Below, in pieces: positions 24,817 to 37,713 of a stretch of 64,000 nucleotides of DNA. The stretch spans positions 558,001 through 622,000 of the forward strand of contig JAJUBI010000008.1 in the NCBI GenBank assembly GCA_022419385.1. Direction: 5' to 3'. The position numbers and the translations under genes are program-made. The first letter of the stretch is position 1. Each line of letters starts with the position of its first letter. This DNA comes from Paraconiothyrium sp. Pb-2020. Lineage: Eukaryota > Ascomycota > Dothideomycetes > Pleosporales > Didymosphaeriaceae. The notes under the pieces were generated by a model. It saw only the letters and a list, made by a program, of their open reading frames with translations, searched no databases and was not told where the DNA came from.

Positions 24817-27592
24817 TTATCCCTCTCCTCTATAGATTTGTCCTTAAATTATGTATTCCTAATTTCTGTTATATAAGTATAAGCCCTGCATTTGCTAGTT
24901 CCTAGTAGGTAGCTATAATACCTTCTAACTCCCGTTCCTATTAACTCTGTTTGTACAATAAAATCCTTAGGGCTAATATAACTGCAGAAATTTCTTATAT
25001 TAGGTGCACTATAGAGTGTACTCTGTGTTATATTATACCTAATTTTAGTCTAAAGTGTGCTAAATATATTTGTATTAGGAAGCTATATATAGACATATTA
25101 TAGTTCTCTCTAGATAAGACTTATAAAGAGTATAAGAAGAAGGTTAAAGAGGATAAGAAAGAATTAGTAACTGTAATTACCTAGTTATTGCAAAATAAAA
25201 GAATTTTAGTATAGGCTAAAGAGCGTATGCGTAAGAAGACCTTATATTTTACTAATAAGTTAGCTAAGAATAGGAAGGAAATAAATGTAGTGTTTTCTAA
25301 CTGTGTTATTACTAATACCCTTATAGGTTTCTTACTAACTGTATAGTCTATAATAGATTTTATTAATAGTATAGCGTCTTTACTAATTCTAAGCTTCTAG
25401 GTATATACAAAGCATTTTTAGTACTTCTTTTATTAGCTATTTGCAAACTCTAATAGTATTTACTAATAGTTGCCTAGGTTATCCTCTAGTTTCTAAGTGT
25501 TTTTACTGTATAGATACTCTTTCTACTTAATAAGGTACTTAGCTTATTTAAGGTTAATACTTAGTTACATCTCTAAGATCTTTTTAACTTTAAATTTATT
25601 TTCTTCCTTAGGTTAGTAATAGAAGGCGGTTTTAACTAGTGTATTAGGGTTTACTAGTTCTAATTAGTCTATATAGAATACTGGGTGTATTCTTGTGTCT
25701 AGCAGTAATTCTAACTTATAGTTTACTAGTAATATTTATTTAGAAATATAAAATAGTCTAATTTTAATATAATTTAGTTTCTTGTGCTTCTTCTTCTAGG
25801 TTTAAAGGTTTTTTATAAGTAGGTATACTTTATCCCCCTTCTTTAGCTAAGGTGCTATTTTTTATTTTTAGTTTATATAGAAAATTGCTTACTATTAAGC
25901 TTTCTTAAGGTTTTCTTAGAGTTCTTTGTAAATATTCTTTATTTTCCCGGCTATTTTAATGGCTTATTCTATTTGGATGTTTATAGAAAATACCTAATTA
26001 AAGAGATATAGGTGCCTACTATAATTTATATAGAATAGTATATAGCCTGTTGCAGCTAATACCTTATTGTTATATACTAGTTGTGCTATTAGTAATAAGG
26101 AGATCTAGTTATTCTTCTAGTTATTATAGTAGATATATAGGTACATTTCTATTATTTAGTTTATATATTCTATTTGTCTGTCTATCTATAGGTAATATGC
26201 TATTAATAACTTTCTTTTTATTTTAATAAGCGCTATAAGTATTATCTAATAATTTAATATAAAGAGTTTGTCTCTATTGCTTATAATTATCTTAGGAATT
26301 TTATAATATCTAATAAGTTAATCTAGAATAAGGAAGGTAAGTTCCTTAGCTATAGTTATCTTAAGGTATAGTATTAATTTAATATACTTAGTAAGTTAAC
26401 ATATAATTACTAGGATAGTATTATATTTAATTCCTTAACTAGGTCTTTAGATTTTAGTAGTCCTATAACAAAGTCTATTGCAATGTCCTCCTATAGGGCT
26501 GTTAGTATTTTAATTACTTATATTTCTCTATACTTAAGATGTATTATATATTATTTTTTTAGTAGTCTATATATTTATGTATAAAGTCCGTTACTGCTTT
26601 CTTAATCCCTTTAAAGCTGTAGTTCTATTAGATAAGTTCTATTATTTTCTTAATACCTAGGTGTCTGTATATAGGGTTATTATAGTATTACTAAATAATC
26701 TTAGTTTACAACCTTTAGTACTTCTCTAGTAGCTATAAGGAGTTAGTTAAGTTCTACTATTAGTTCTAGGGATCTATTCTTAGTTTTGTAAAGAATTGCA
26801 GAGAAGGTCTTAACTTTTTCCCCTACTAAGTTACTTTATCTACTAAGCGGTCTGTTTGTCTATTCTCTTTTTCTACTATATAAAATTATTCTAAACTTAT
26901 ATTATTTAGTAGTTTATAAACTATCTTTATTATCTTAGCGTAAGTTTCTTTATTATTATAAACCTTAGGAGGTTCTTATAGTCTATGTAAATTTCTAGTA
27001 TTAAGTAACTAAGAGTGTAGATTCTCTAGTATTTTAAAGCTTTTATAATTGCGTAGAGTTCTTTATTATTACATCATATTATGTTTCTGCATTATTAAAT
27101 TTATATAAGTAGTAGGCAATTAGGTACTATTTACTATTTTATTCTTATTTTGTATATATGCCTAGCGCAAGGTTACTAGTATCTATTTAAAGTATAGTAG
27201 TTTTCTGTCTCTAAAGTGTATAGAACTAGTTCTATAATATATACTATCTTTAGAAGTTAGAATAATATTCTGCACTTTATTATCCATATAAAAGGTATAT
27301 CCTTTTTTATAAGATTTATTAATAGTATTGTGACCTTTGCATAGTCCTTAATAAAATTATCTATTAAATCTATAGAATTCTAAGAATTCTTAGATATTCT
27401 TTGCATTCTTTAGTATTAGCCAGTTCTTAATATATTTAACTTTGCTTAGTACCATTTTAATTCTGTTTATAGTAATAATATGTCCTAGGAATTTAAGTCA
27501 TTTACATTAAATTAGCATTTCTTAAGTTTAATTTGTAGGTATACCTTATCTAGGGCTTTCAGTACTATTTATATATACAACGTATAGTTAGA

Positions 27593-27655
27593 TTTATTTT
27601 TAGAAAAGATAAGAATATTATCTATATATATAATAATAAATATATCTAGGTGCTT
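27593..27655 (-). pseudogene. Element A reverse transcriptase active site relic
   Basis: On the minus strand this reads K-H-L-D-I-F-I-I-I-Y-I-D-N-I-L-I-F-S-K. The family motif is Y-x-D-D, so the second catalytic Asp is Asn (GAT/GAC to AAT). It anchors the element as Ty3/Gypsy and gives its orientation. The surrounding pol reading frame (about 25-29 kb) has many stops. Confidence 0.8.
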
Positions 27656-29853
27656 ACAGAGTACATAATTAATAAGTGCTTAAAAGCTGCTAGTATATTA
27701 GTAAGTCTAAATAGTATAACCTTATATTTAAATAATTTATAGCGTAATCTAAACGCTGTCTTCTATTCTTTACCTCTTTATTCTAATAAGGTAGTATCTA
27801 TCTTATAGGTCTATTATTATAAAGACCTTAGCTCTTAAGAGTTAGTCTCTAAGCTCTAAGATATTTAGTAATAGATATTAATTCTTAATTATTATATTGT
27901 TAAGTCTTTAGTAATTAATATATAGTTGTAGTAATCTATCCTTCTTTATAATAAATATAAAGGGGCTTACTGCAGGTAACTTTAATAGTTATATATATTC
28001 CTTTATAAGGTTTATCTTAATAAATTCCTTTTCTTATTACAGTTCTTTTCCTAATTTGCTGTATAGTAGTCTAAAGGGTAGCCTCTTCTCTTCTTCTAGG
28101 TCTATTATAAAATCCTAGGGTTAATATTCTAGTAGGTTTACCTTACTAATTTTCTCTATAAATATGTGTATCTATACTTTATATTCTTTTAGTATCTTAA
28201 GGGGTGTACTGTTGTCCTCCTTCTTATACTTTATAACCTAGTAGTTTCTACTAGTATCTACTAAGGGTTTTTTCTATTTTTTAACTTTCTATTACGGTAT
28301 TATATTATTAATAACTCTCTTATTTACTATTAAACTCTATTAGTGTATAGGCTTTGCTTACAATATATATTTATAGTAATTAAAGGATAGTTTCTTTAAA
28401 CCCTAGTTAATATATAGGTTGTGTGTCCTTAACTAAGGTAATTCTAGAATAATCTTATATACTAAGTCTTTTAACACATCTAGGCTAATATATTCCTTAT
28501 ATCCTTAGATATTTAGAATTATTCTAACCTCTTTTGTAATTTAAGGTGTCTTAGATATTAGAGTTTTATTTGTAATATAGAGTGTGTAGGGTTCTTTCTT
28601 ATCTAGTATAATAAGTTCTACTTTTCTTACTATTTAATATAACATAAAGTTTCTCCCTACTCTAGAATCTATAAGAGCTTTTATCTGTAATCCTTTAAGC
28701 TAAACTAGTAGCTTAATTAATACTATACTTTTAAGGGTATTTAATTCTCTAAAGGCCTTTTCTTACCTAAGTTGTGGTATATATAAGCCTTGTAGGCCTC
28801 TAGGGCTAAGATCTAGTCTAAAAAAGAGTTATAGTCTTTTATATTTAAGAAATTCTTCTATTCTTCCTTTCTATAATCCTTTTAATCTTACTATCTTTAC
28901 TAGTTTCTTCCTTTTCTTTAGTTAGTGTAGCTCTTCTTCTACTAATTAGTGTCCAACTTAGAAGCTTTATTATTATCTATTATATCTAATTCTTTATGCA
29001 CGTTAATAATTGTATATAGGATATTAGAATTTTTACTAAACCTATAGATGCACTTATTATTATAATAACTTACATAATTTATATTTAGGCAGGTCTCCTA
29101 TCCTTCTTTTATATATAAGCTATTATATAGTATAGTAAGTGCTACATTTTAAGCGTTGTTTATATTAGAAAAATATAGTTATTTGCGTTTATTCTACAGG
29201 TGTTTATTACATTTATTAATTAGGCAATTGTACTATTCCCAGTAGTATTATTGCTTATACTATAGTTACTTACCTCTATATAATTCTTTGGCTTAGTAAT
29301 AAATTGGGCACTAATTATATTCATATATCGCCCCTTAGATATTTAAGTAATACGGGTGTTAATAGTCTAGATTGTACTATAGTAAGTATTTAGGGTCCTT
29401 ATTTTAAAAGTTTATATTAGGGTTCTAGTAAGCGTATTAGTAGTCCGCCTATTTCTTATTATCTAGTGTAACAATTTCTGTTTAGCGTTAGTTATAATAT
29501 TCTAGTAGTATAGAGAACAAAGGCATAATTATTATAGGTAAGAGTGTTGCTTCCCTATCCCTTAGTTAAATTTGTAGTTTGTCCAAATAGTTCTATACGT
29601 CTAATTAGTCTATAAAGGTTATTTCCTTACCTTTTACTTATAGGTAAGGTGTTAGAGACTATTAGATTAGTTTAATATTCTTATTTTAGTCTTCCTCTGC
29701 GTCCTTATATAGTTGTAAATTCTAAAAGTCCTCTAATTCTAATCTATTAAGCTTTAACTTACTAATAGTGTTTATAACTATCTATTCTTCGTCCTCCTTA
29801 TTCTATAGGACAGATAGTATATTTAACTATCTAATAACCTTATTCTTAGATCT

Positions 29854-29895
29854 ACAGTTTCTAGCAATGTAGCCTAGTTTACTATATATAAAACA
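29854..29895 (-). pseudogene. Element A Gag zinc knuckle relic
   Basis: Minus-strand reading C-F-I-Y-S-K-L-G-Y-I-A-R-N-C has the exact 14-residue spacing of CX2CX4HX4C. The first and last Cys survive. The second Cys is Tyr (TGT to TAT) and the His is Tyr (CAC to TAC). The knuckle would have bound RNA in the Gag particle. Confidence 0.8.
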
Positions 29896-30764
29896 TGTGT
29901 ATATCTTAGTCCCCTAATAGATTCTATTTAAAATACGCTAGGTAGGCTTTTAAGGGACTAATCTCTTTTCTTTTTCTTTGCTTAAGTAATTAAACTAAAT
30001 ACCTTCTATTAGCTAGTAGCTATATAAATCTTATAATTAGCGTTGTGGTCCCTTTAGTAGCCCTATAAACTATAGGCGGCTGTTATCTAAAGCTAACATT
30101 TTATAGGTTTTATTAAAATTCTTATTGCAGGGCAAACTATTCTCTATTAATTCTAATTAATTTATTATATAGTTTATTAAGGTTCCTAATAATCCTCCTC
30201 TACTATATAGGAGTTTCTTATACACAGATCTCTTAAGTCCTTACTTATATATAATTATTAGGGATTTATTATTCTAGTAAGTTATATAGCGTATTTTCTA
30301 AATTCTGCTATATATTTACTGTGGATTATTTATATAATAGTTTAGATTTTGTGTGCTATAATATCTACCTTATTAGTAATTCTAAATATCTACTTAAGAT
30401 GCTTCTTAAAATTAGTGTAGTCTTTAATAATATTAACTATATTAGTATAATTATTAATATATTCTTTATTTTTATTTTATAGTCTATTTTAAGATACTTA
30501 GTAATATATAGCTAAATCTATTCTTGGCGTCTCCTTGTATATATATAGCTGTAAAGATAACTTTCTTCTAGCTAGTAAGTTCTTTGTCTAGCTTATAGAA
30601 GTATAAGTCTAATTAAAGGATCTAGATATTAGTATAGTTATAATTACTATAGTATAAGTTAGGTTTATATGCTTTACTCTTAGAGTTGTCTAAGAGTAAC
30701 AGCAACAGTATCTAAAGCTGTAGAAGAGTAGAAGTTCTTATTATTATAGTAAGGGTATTTAAGA

Positions 30765-31194
30765 TATTAAACTCCTAAAGGGTAGCTAGTCCTAAAAGGG
30801 TTAAGGTTGGTTCTTAGGTAAGACAACAGAGAAGGGAAAGGGAAGTCTTATTAATATAGAAGTATTTTATAAAAGTATAATAAGTTAACAAGGGAGCCTA
30901 AGTAAATCCAAATAATAGATTAATAAATAGGTAAACATAAGTATAACAGCCTCCTACTTAAGTTCCTATATACTTAGTCTAAGCGATAGTTAACTATCGC
31001 TTATTAACTATTACTTATTAACTATTAGTTACATAGTTAATAGTTAACTATTACTTATTAACTATTAGTTACGTAACTTCCCTTAGTGCCTAGCGGTATA
31101 GTCAAAACGTGTGCTCTACTCTAGGTAAGCCAATAGTAAGTATTATTACAATATAAATAAGGTTCTAATCCTCATTTAGGTCTGGATCCTAACA
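30765..31194 (-). repeat. Right (5') LTR of element A
   Basis: Begins TATTAAAC (mutated TGTTAAAC) and ends GGATCCTAACA, with the palindromic duplication also present near 30,990-31,070. It retains more CG and CA than the left LTR. Confidence 0.9.
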
Positions 31195-32240
31195 AGTTAT
31201 AATAAAGTACTAGATTCTAGTTAAGAAAGAATACTTAGATAAATTAGTAAAACTAATAGAAAGAAATAACCTCTAAATTACTAACTAAATACCTAGCGTA
31301 TTATAAGTTATTATAAATATTATATATTATAGATAACTACCTAATACACCTAATTCTAAAAAGAAAATATTAGCCTTTCTAATATAGGTAATAGATAACC
31401 CCTATAATAAACCTTATTCTAAGAGATAAAAGTATATAGTAGTACCTAAAAAAGAAATATAAGAGATATTTAGTGCTAGCCCCTAGACCTCTTCTACTAA
31501 TTAAATATATAACAAGGGCAACCTTAGTATAAGTGCCCTAAAATAAGTGCCCTTAGTATATAGCTAAAAAAAATATAGATAAAGTATTAGCTAAAAAATA
31601 AGAAAGCCTTAAAAGGTATATAGGGACTGTATATTATTAATTTAGAGAGAATACTAAGAAAAACTAATTAGAGTAATAATTAATAGTAGAGTAATATAGA
31701 ATTTTATCTCTAAGAACTTTATAGAAAATAAAGGGCTCTACTATACTAATAAAATAGAAAAGAGAACCTTATTTAATATTAAAGGGTTACCCTTCTAGAA
31801 ATAAATCTATATAGAAACTATACTAGAGACCTTTCTATCTAAAGGACTAGTTATTAACAACATTATTATAGACTTAGCTAAAATAGATAATTAGTAAAAT
31901 ATAATCTTAGAAATACTATAGCTAAAGTAGGTTAACCTAACTATTTACTAGAGAATAAAATAAGTCTAATACCTATATTAGTTAGCAGCAAGTAAGGAAC
32001 TTACCCTAGAAATACTAAACTAATACTAAAGGTTTGCAGATATCTTTAATAAACTAGAAGAATACCTCCCAGAATATGCTAAATAGAACTATAAAATTAG
32101 ACTAGAGAAAGGGAAATAACCTATATAGAGACTAGTATATAAAATAACTAAATAAGAGCTTAAGGTTACTAAATAATATATTAAAAATAACCTTAAGTAA
32201 AAGTATATTAGACCTTTTTAGTCTTCTACTGCTTATAGAG

Positions 32241-33016
32241 TATAAGAAAGTCTCGTAAACGTAGGTAGATAGCCTTAGTAATAAGACTTTCTTGCTAGTA
32301 ATAAAAGGACCTAGGCACCTTTATATACTAGGCTTAAATAGGAAGGTAATATATAATATATAAATATATCTTTATCTAAAAGATATAAATAGAAGTATAA
32401 CTTACAACTAACTATAAGTTAAAAGGTTAATATTATTTACTAGGTATAGAACTAAAAAGTAGAGAAATAACGCCTATATATATAGATAGATCGGCTCCCC
32501 ACTATTCTCCTACTATCAGATCCCCCTAATTCCGATCTACGGATCTCCTTAAACTATTACCTAGTAATTTCCTATCTAATAGTTATCCGAAGTCTATCTC
32601 TAGAATTTCTCCTATCTCAGCTCTTCTCTATAGGTCTCCTCACGGGTCTCCTCAGAAAACACAAAAAGATAATATAAATAGACTAGATTTATATACTAAC
32701 CTAATTCGGATATTTAGGACTAATCCGGATTAGGTAATAGTATATATATATAAATTATTAGACTAGCTTATAAGCTAGTCTATTATAGAAAATATTAATT
32801 ATTTTGGTTTTTATCTTTTATAAGAAATCTTATAAGATCTTATAAGGATATTAAGAAGCTTAAGCTAAATATATATATAAATCTAGATATAAAGTATAGA
32901 ATTATTATATCTTAGGTTGTTATAAATATTTATAATATTAGCTTAGTAATAGAAGCTAGTACTAAATAGATAATTAAAACTTATATAACTTATATAATCT
33001 TATTAAAGATTTTACA
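32241..33016 (-). mobile_element. Solo LTR, family E (TSD TAGAG)
   Basis: 776 bp, reverse complement of 21117-21892, flanked by TAGAG at 32236-32240 and 33017-33021. It lies inside element C just upstream of the reverse transcriptase. It keeps CCGATCTACGGATC-like GC islands that RIP has not removed. Confidence 0.88.
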
Positions 33017-35700
33017 TAGAGTTACCTTTACAGAGAAGAAGAATAACCTAGAGCTATAGTTTTATATTAATTTTAGAAAAATAAATACTATTATAATTAA
33101 GGATAGATATCTATTACTCTTAATATTAGACCTATAAGACTAACTCTAAGATATAAAGATTTTTATCTACTTAGATATAAAGAATGTGTACTACTAGATT
33201 AGGATAAAAAAAGGTAAGGAGTAGAAAACTATCTTTAGAATAAAGCTAGGGCTATTTAAATATAATATTATACCCTTTAGGCTTACTAATACCCTAGCTA
33301 TCTTTTAGAGATAAATTAATACTGTGCTCTAAGAATATTAGTAAGTATACTATAGTATACCTAAATAATGTCTTAATATACTTTAAGCAAGATAAATAAG
33401 CAAGACTACTAGAAGTATACTAGAAGAAGTCCTAAACTATATAAGTAAAGCTAAGCTATACCTAAAGCTTAAGAAATATAAATTTTATATTACCTAAACT
33501 ATCTTTTTAGAATTTATAGTAGAACCTAGAAAGCTTAAGATTAAGTAAATAAAACTATAGGAAATTTTAGACTAGAGAAAACTAGAAAATATTAAGAATA
33601 TCTAATTCTTTCTAGAATTTTATAATTATTATAGGAAGTTTATTCTAGACTAGATTAAAATAATAGAGCCTCTTATAAGGCTAACTAAGAAAGAAGTACC
33701 CTTTAAATAAATAGATAAATATTAATAAGTAATAGATTAACTTAAGAAAAAATTTGCAAAAGAACCTATTTTATAAATCTTTAATCCCTATTATCCTACT
33801 ATACTAGAAACAGATATATTAAATTTTTACTATAGAAGTATACCTACTCTAGTAAGATCTAGAAACTAATAAAAAGCACCTATATAGCTATTACTTCTAA
33901 AAAATATAAAAGGTAGAACTTAACTATAATATTTATAATAAGGAAATATTAGTAATAGTTAAAATATTTAAGAAATAGTAAACTTACCTCTAAGGTATAA
34001 GATACTAAACACTAGTCTTCTTAGACTATAAGAATCTAATAGAATTTATAATAAATAAGGCCCTTATACTCTAGCAAGTAAAATAGGCGTCGACCCTATT
34101 AATATATAATTTTAAGATTATATATACCTAAGGAATAGAAAACCTTTAGGCAAATACCTTAAGTAGAAGACTTAACCTATAAGAAAAAGCTAAAGTATTA
34201 GGGGCCCTACTCTAATTTAATAAAGATAGTACTATTATCTATAATATACTAAAACTAGTAGTAATAATAAAAACCTAGACTAGTATATAGCATAACTGGA
34301 TTAGGAAAGAAATAGTAATTAGTAATAAGAATATAAGTTACCTACCTATAGAAATAAAGTATAAGAATAATATTTATAAAGTCTTTAATAGAATCTTTGT
34401 TTCTACTAAAATCTAATATAAGTTTATAAGACAATTCTATAAGGCACTGGTATACAGCTACTAGGAAATTAAATAAATATTAGAATAACTAATAAGAGAT
34501 TATTACTTCCCTTAAGCCTAATAAATAGTTATAGAAGTCTTACGCAACTGTGCTAACTGCTACTAAAATAAACTAAATAGGTATATATTATATAAATAAC
34601 TATAACCTATAAAAGTTTCTAATTAACTATAGGGAATAGTTATAATAGACTTTATTATAGGACTACTAAAGTCTAAGAATCTAGATAATAAGGTAGAATA
34701 TAATAGAATTATAGTTATTATTAATAAAGTAACTCAGTACGCATACTTTCTACTATATAAAAAAGTTAGTAAAGTAGAATATATAGCCTTTTGCTTTACT
34801 TCTATAGTAATAGTATAATATAGAGCCCTAGATAAAATTATTATAAATAGAGATATCTAGTTTATATCTAAGTTCTAGTAAACTGTATTTACCCTTATAG
34901 ATATTAAATATAGTATATTAATAGCTTATTATTCGCAAATAGATAGACAGATAGAATAAATAAATTAAATAGTAGAATAGTTTCTTAGGTGTTACCTAAA
35001 CTACTAATAGAATAACTAGGTAGAATTACTTTCTATAGTATAACTAGCCTATAATAGCTTATAATATAGCACTACTAGAGTTTTACTATTCTTTATAAAT
35101 TATAGATTTAACCTAGCAGCCTACTAAGTACCTAGAACTATAAGGTCTTAGAGTATAAATAAAGAATAATAGGCTAAGAAAATTATATAAATTTATAGCT
35201 AACTCTAGTAAGATACTATATTTTTATAAGAAAAAATAGAAAAATACTATAATTTTAAGTATAAGCCTACACCTACACTAGAGAAGGGAGAGAAAGTCTA
35301 GCTATTATAAAAAAATATTACTAGTAAATAACTATTAAATAAACTAGACTACCTAAAAATTAAACTATATAAAGTTCTAGAGTAAATTACTTTAGTTTTA
35401 TTTAAATTATAACTTCTAAATAGTATAAAAATATACCTAGTGTTCTATGTGGCCCTCTTAGAGAAGGTACTATAGGATATAGAACCTACAGTCTATAAAA
35501 TAGATATATATAGAGAATAGTAAGAAGAATAGAAAGTAGTAAGTATTAATAGATACTAACTAGTAAATAGTTAGAATTACTACAAAGTTAAATAGCTAGA
35601 ATATAATAAGAAGGGAAACTTATAAAATAATATCTAAAAACTAAAAAGTAACCTTAACTACTCTAAAAAGTTAGAGACATTTTAACTAAACTAATCTACT
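33017..35700 (+). pseudogene. Element C pol relic
   Basis: The start of the reverse transcriptase is readable at about 33,030-33,180 (W/L-x-F-Y-I-N-F-R-K-I-N-T-I-T-I-K-D-R-Y). The active site at 33352-33387 reads I-V-Y-L-N-N-V-L-I-Y-F-K, both Asp now Asn. RNase H and integrase relics follow. Positions 35,700-36,428 are non-coding 3' sequence shared with the truncated copy at 2326-3009. Confidence 0.75.
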
Positions 35701-36428
35701 AAAGAAACCTAGGAGATATTAAACCTAGTAATAGACTACCTTATAGTAAATTATAAAGACTACTACTATTAGAGGAGGTATATATAATACTTTAAGCAGC
35801 TACTCTATTCTTCTTAAAATTATTCTATAAACTAGTAGCTCTTAGTTCTACTTCTTTCTAATTTAGTTTAGTCTTAAGAAACGCTAACTAATAATTCTCC
35901 TATTTATTAAAAAGTTTCTTCTATTTCTATAACTATAATATCTTTAAATAAGTATTAGCTAAGCACTAAATAGTAGTAGTAGTAGTATTTAGAGTATTCT
36001 TCTAAGCCTTCTTAGCCTTAATAAGTTTAGCTTAAATTTTAGCTTAGGAATAATTAGTGCTGTGTACTATAAATAGTTAATATAAATAAAACTATAGTAG
36101 TAAATAATATACTCTTAGCTACTAAAATACTATTAATATTATAAGAACTATAAATATTTAAATAAATGTAAGCTTTATAAGTAGAATATCTAGGTATATT
36201 ATATAGTAAAAGCCTATAAGAAATTTTAAGCCTATTGCAATAGAAATAAGGTATAGTAAGAAATCTATAATAACTAATTTTATTAGTAAGGGTAAGTTAT
36301 TTATTAGTTTTATAAGAAGGTATAAAAGGTAATAATAAACTACTATATAATAGGGCCTGCCCTATAAATATAGTACAACCCCTACAACAGACTAATCTTT
36401 AGGCTAAAGATATAGAAGGGGGAGATAG

Positions 36429-36909
36429 TATTACAGCTACTATACTATAATAGAATTATAGTAACTAATATAATAACTATAGTAACTAGTTAGATTATAA
36501 GAATAAGTATTATAATTATAGGTTAGATACTAAGCATAATATAAATATATAATTAAAGTTATATAATTAGATCTGTAGATCTATAGATGCTAAGAATACA
36601 GAGCTATAGAGCTAGAATTTATATATCTATAAGAACTTATAAATAGAGCCTATAGAGTTTTAGCTAGATAGCAGTATATAGAGATAATAGATTACTATTA
36701 GTAATTTCTTATTATTAATCTATAATATAGTTTACTATATCTAGTTTTTTTATAGAAGATTACCCTTAAGTCTTTAGTAATATATTCTTATTATAGTAAT
36801 TAATTAACACTTATCTATATATAATTTATAAACTCTGCACACTACTTATCTCTTACTAGAACCCTAACTGGGCTACAGCTTACCACAGTGACAAGAAGGC
36901 CCTATTATA
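36429..36909 (+). repeat. 3' LTR of element C
   Basis: Follows the polypurine tract directly, begins TATTACAGCTACTATAC and ends GGCCCTATTATA. It pairs with 22161-22636 through matching TAGTT duplications. Confidence 0.88.
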
Positions 36910-36947
36910 TAGTTAATTCTCTATAGTTAAAATTAAAGTATATCTTT

Positions 36948-37429
36948 TGTTACGGCTGCTACGCCGTAACAGAATTACAGGAACTAATATAATAACAGCA
37001 GCAACTAGTTGGATTATAAGAATAAGTATTATAATTACAGATTAGATACTAAGTATAATATAGATACGTAATTAAGGTTATATAATTAGATCTGTAGATC
37101 TGCGAATGCTAAGGATACAAAGCTATAGAGCTAGAATCTATAAATCTATATAGATCTGTAGATAGAGCCTATAGAGCCTAGAATAGATAGCAGTATATAG
37201 AGATAATAGATTACTACTAGAAATTCCTTATTATTAATCTATAATATAGTTTACTACATCTAGTTTCCTTACAGAAGATTACCTTTAAGTCTTTAGTAAT
37301 ACATTCTTATTATAGTGATTAATTAACGCTTACCTACATATAACTTCTATAACCCTATACGCTACTTATCTCTTACTAGAACCCTAACTGGGCCGCAGCT
37401 TGCCTTAGTGTTAAGGAGGCCCTGTTACA
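36948..37429 (+). mobile_element. Solo LTR, family C, partly mutated (TSD TCTTT)
   Basis: 482 bp from TGTTACGGCTGCTACGCC to GGCCCTGTTACA, with TCTTT at 36943-36947 and 37430-37434. It interrupts the D-like LTR whose left part is at 21975-22160. Some CG and CA sites survive, so it was hit by RIP more weakly than the LTRs of element C next to it. Confidence 0.9.
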
Positions 37430-37588
37430 TCTTTTATATAAGATTTATTAGTCTTTTTATATAACTATTACCTTACCTTTTATAAGTAAGGTTAGAATAT
37501 TCTTATACCCTTTATTATCTATCTACTCTTAATTACTAAATACCTATAAGGCCGGCCTAGGTTAGATATATAGAACCCCCTTATAATA
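37430..37588 (+). repeat. Family D-like LTR, right part
   Basis: Continues the LTR broken by element C and by the solo C LTR. It includes the AAGGCCGGCCTAGGTTAG block and ends CCCCCTTATAATA at 37588. This is the last identifiable transposon sequence before the GC-rich half. Positions 37589-37690 are AT-rich with nothing recognised. Confidence 0.78.
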
Positions 37589-37713
37589 CTTATCTAATTA
37601 GAAATAAACTTAAATTAAAAAAAGGGAAACTTATAAAATTATACTTTCTACCTAAGCTTATATAGTAAATATATTTCTTTAAAAATAGAAGACCGTAAAC
37701 TTAGAATGGGAGG

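Larger units (their letters stand above)
24386..31194 (-). mobile_element. Full-length Gypsy element A (TSD AGTTA)
   Basis: 6809 bp. Left LTR 24386-24816 and right LTR 30765-31194 are about 430 bp each, with duplication AGTTA at 24381-24385 and 31195-31199. A pyrimidine run at about 24819-24831 next to the left LTR is the polypurine tract of a minus-strand element. On the minus strand, Gag with a zinc knuckle relic lies near 29.9-30.7 kb, reverse transcriptase near 27.6 kb, RNase H near 27 kb and integrase near 26 kb. That order defines Ty3/Gypsy. It inserted into element C between gag and reverse transcriptase, so it is younger than C. Confidence 0.93.
22161..36909 (+). mobile_element. Full-length Gypsy element C with two nested insertions (TSD TAGTT)
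   Basis: The 5' LTR 22161-22636 begins TATTACGGCTGCTACGCC. The 3' LTR 36429-36909 is preceded by polypurine AGAAGGGGGAGA at about 36412-36423. The duplication TAGTT is at 22156-22160 and 36910-36914. After removing element A (24386-31194) and the solo E LTR (32241-33016) with their duplications, about 7.15 kb remains. Gag is at about 22,900-23,750 with a zinc knuckle relic, the reverse transcriptase at about 33,030-33,900, and RNase H and integrase follow to about 35,700. All frames are broken. Confidence 0.9.

Noticed and set aside
21117..33016. The two 776-bp inverted E repeats as terminal inverted repeats of one DNA transposon
   Set aside because: One copy has its own perfect 5-bp duplication, ends TG...CA, and the sequence between holds parts of elements C and A with their own boundaries.
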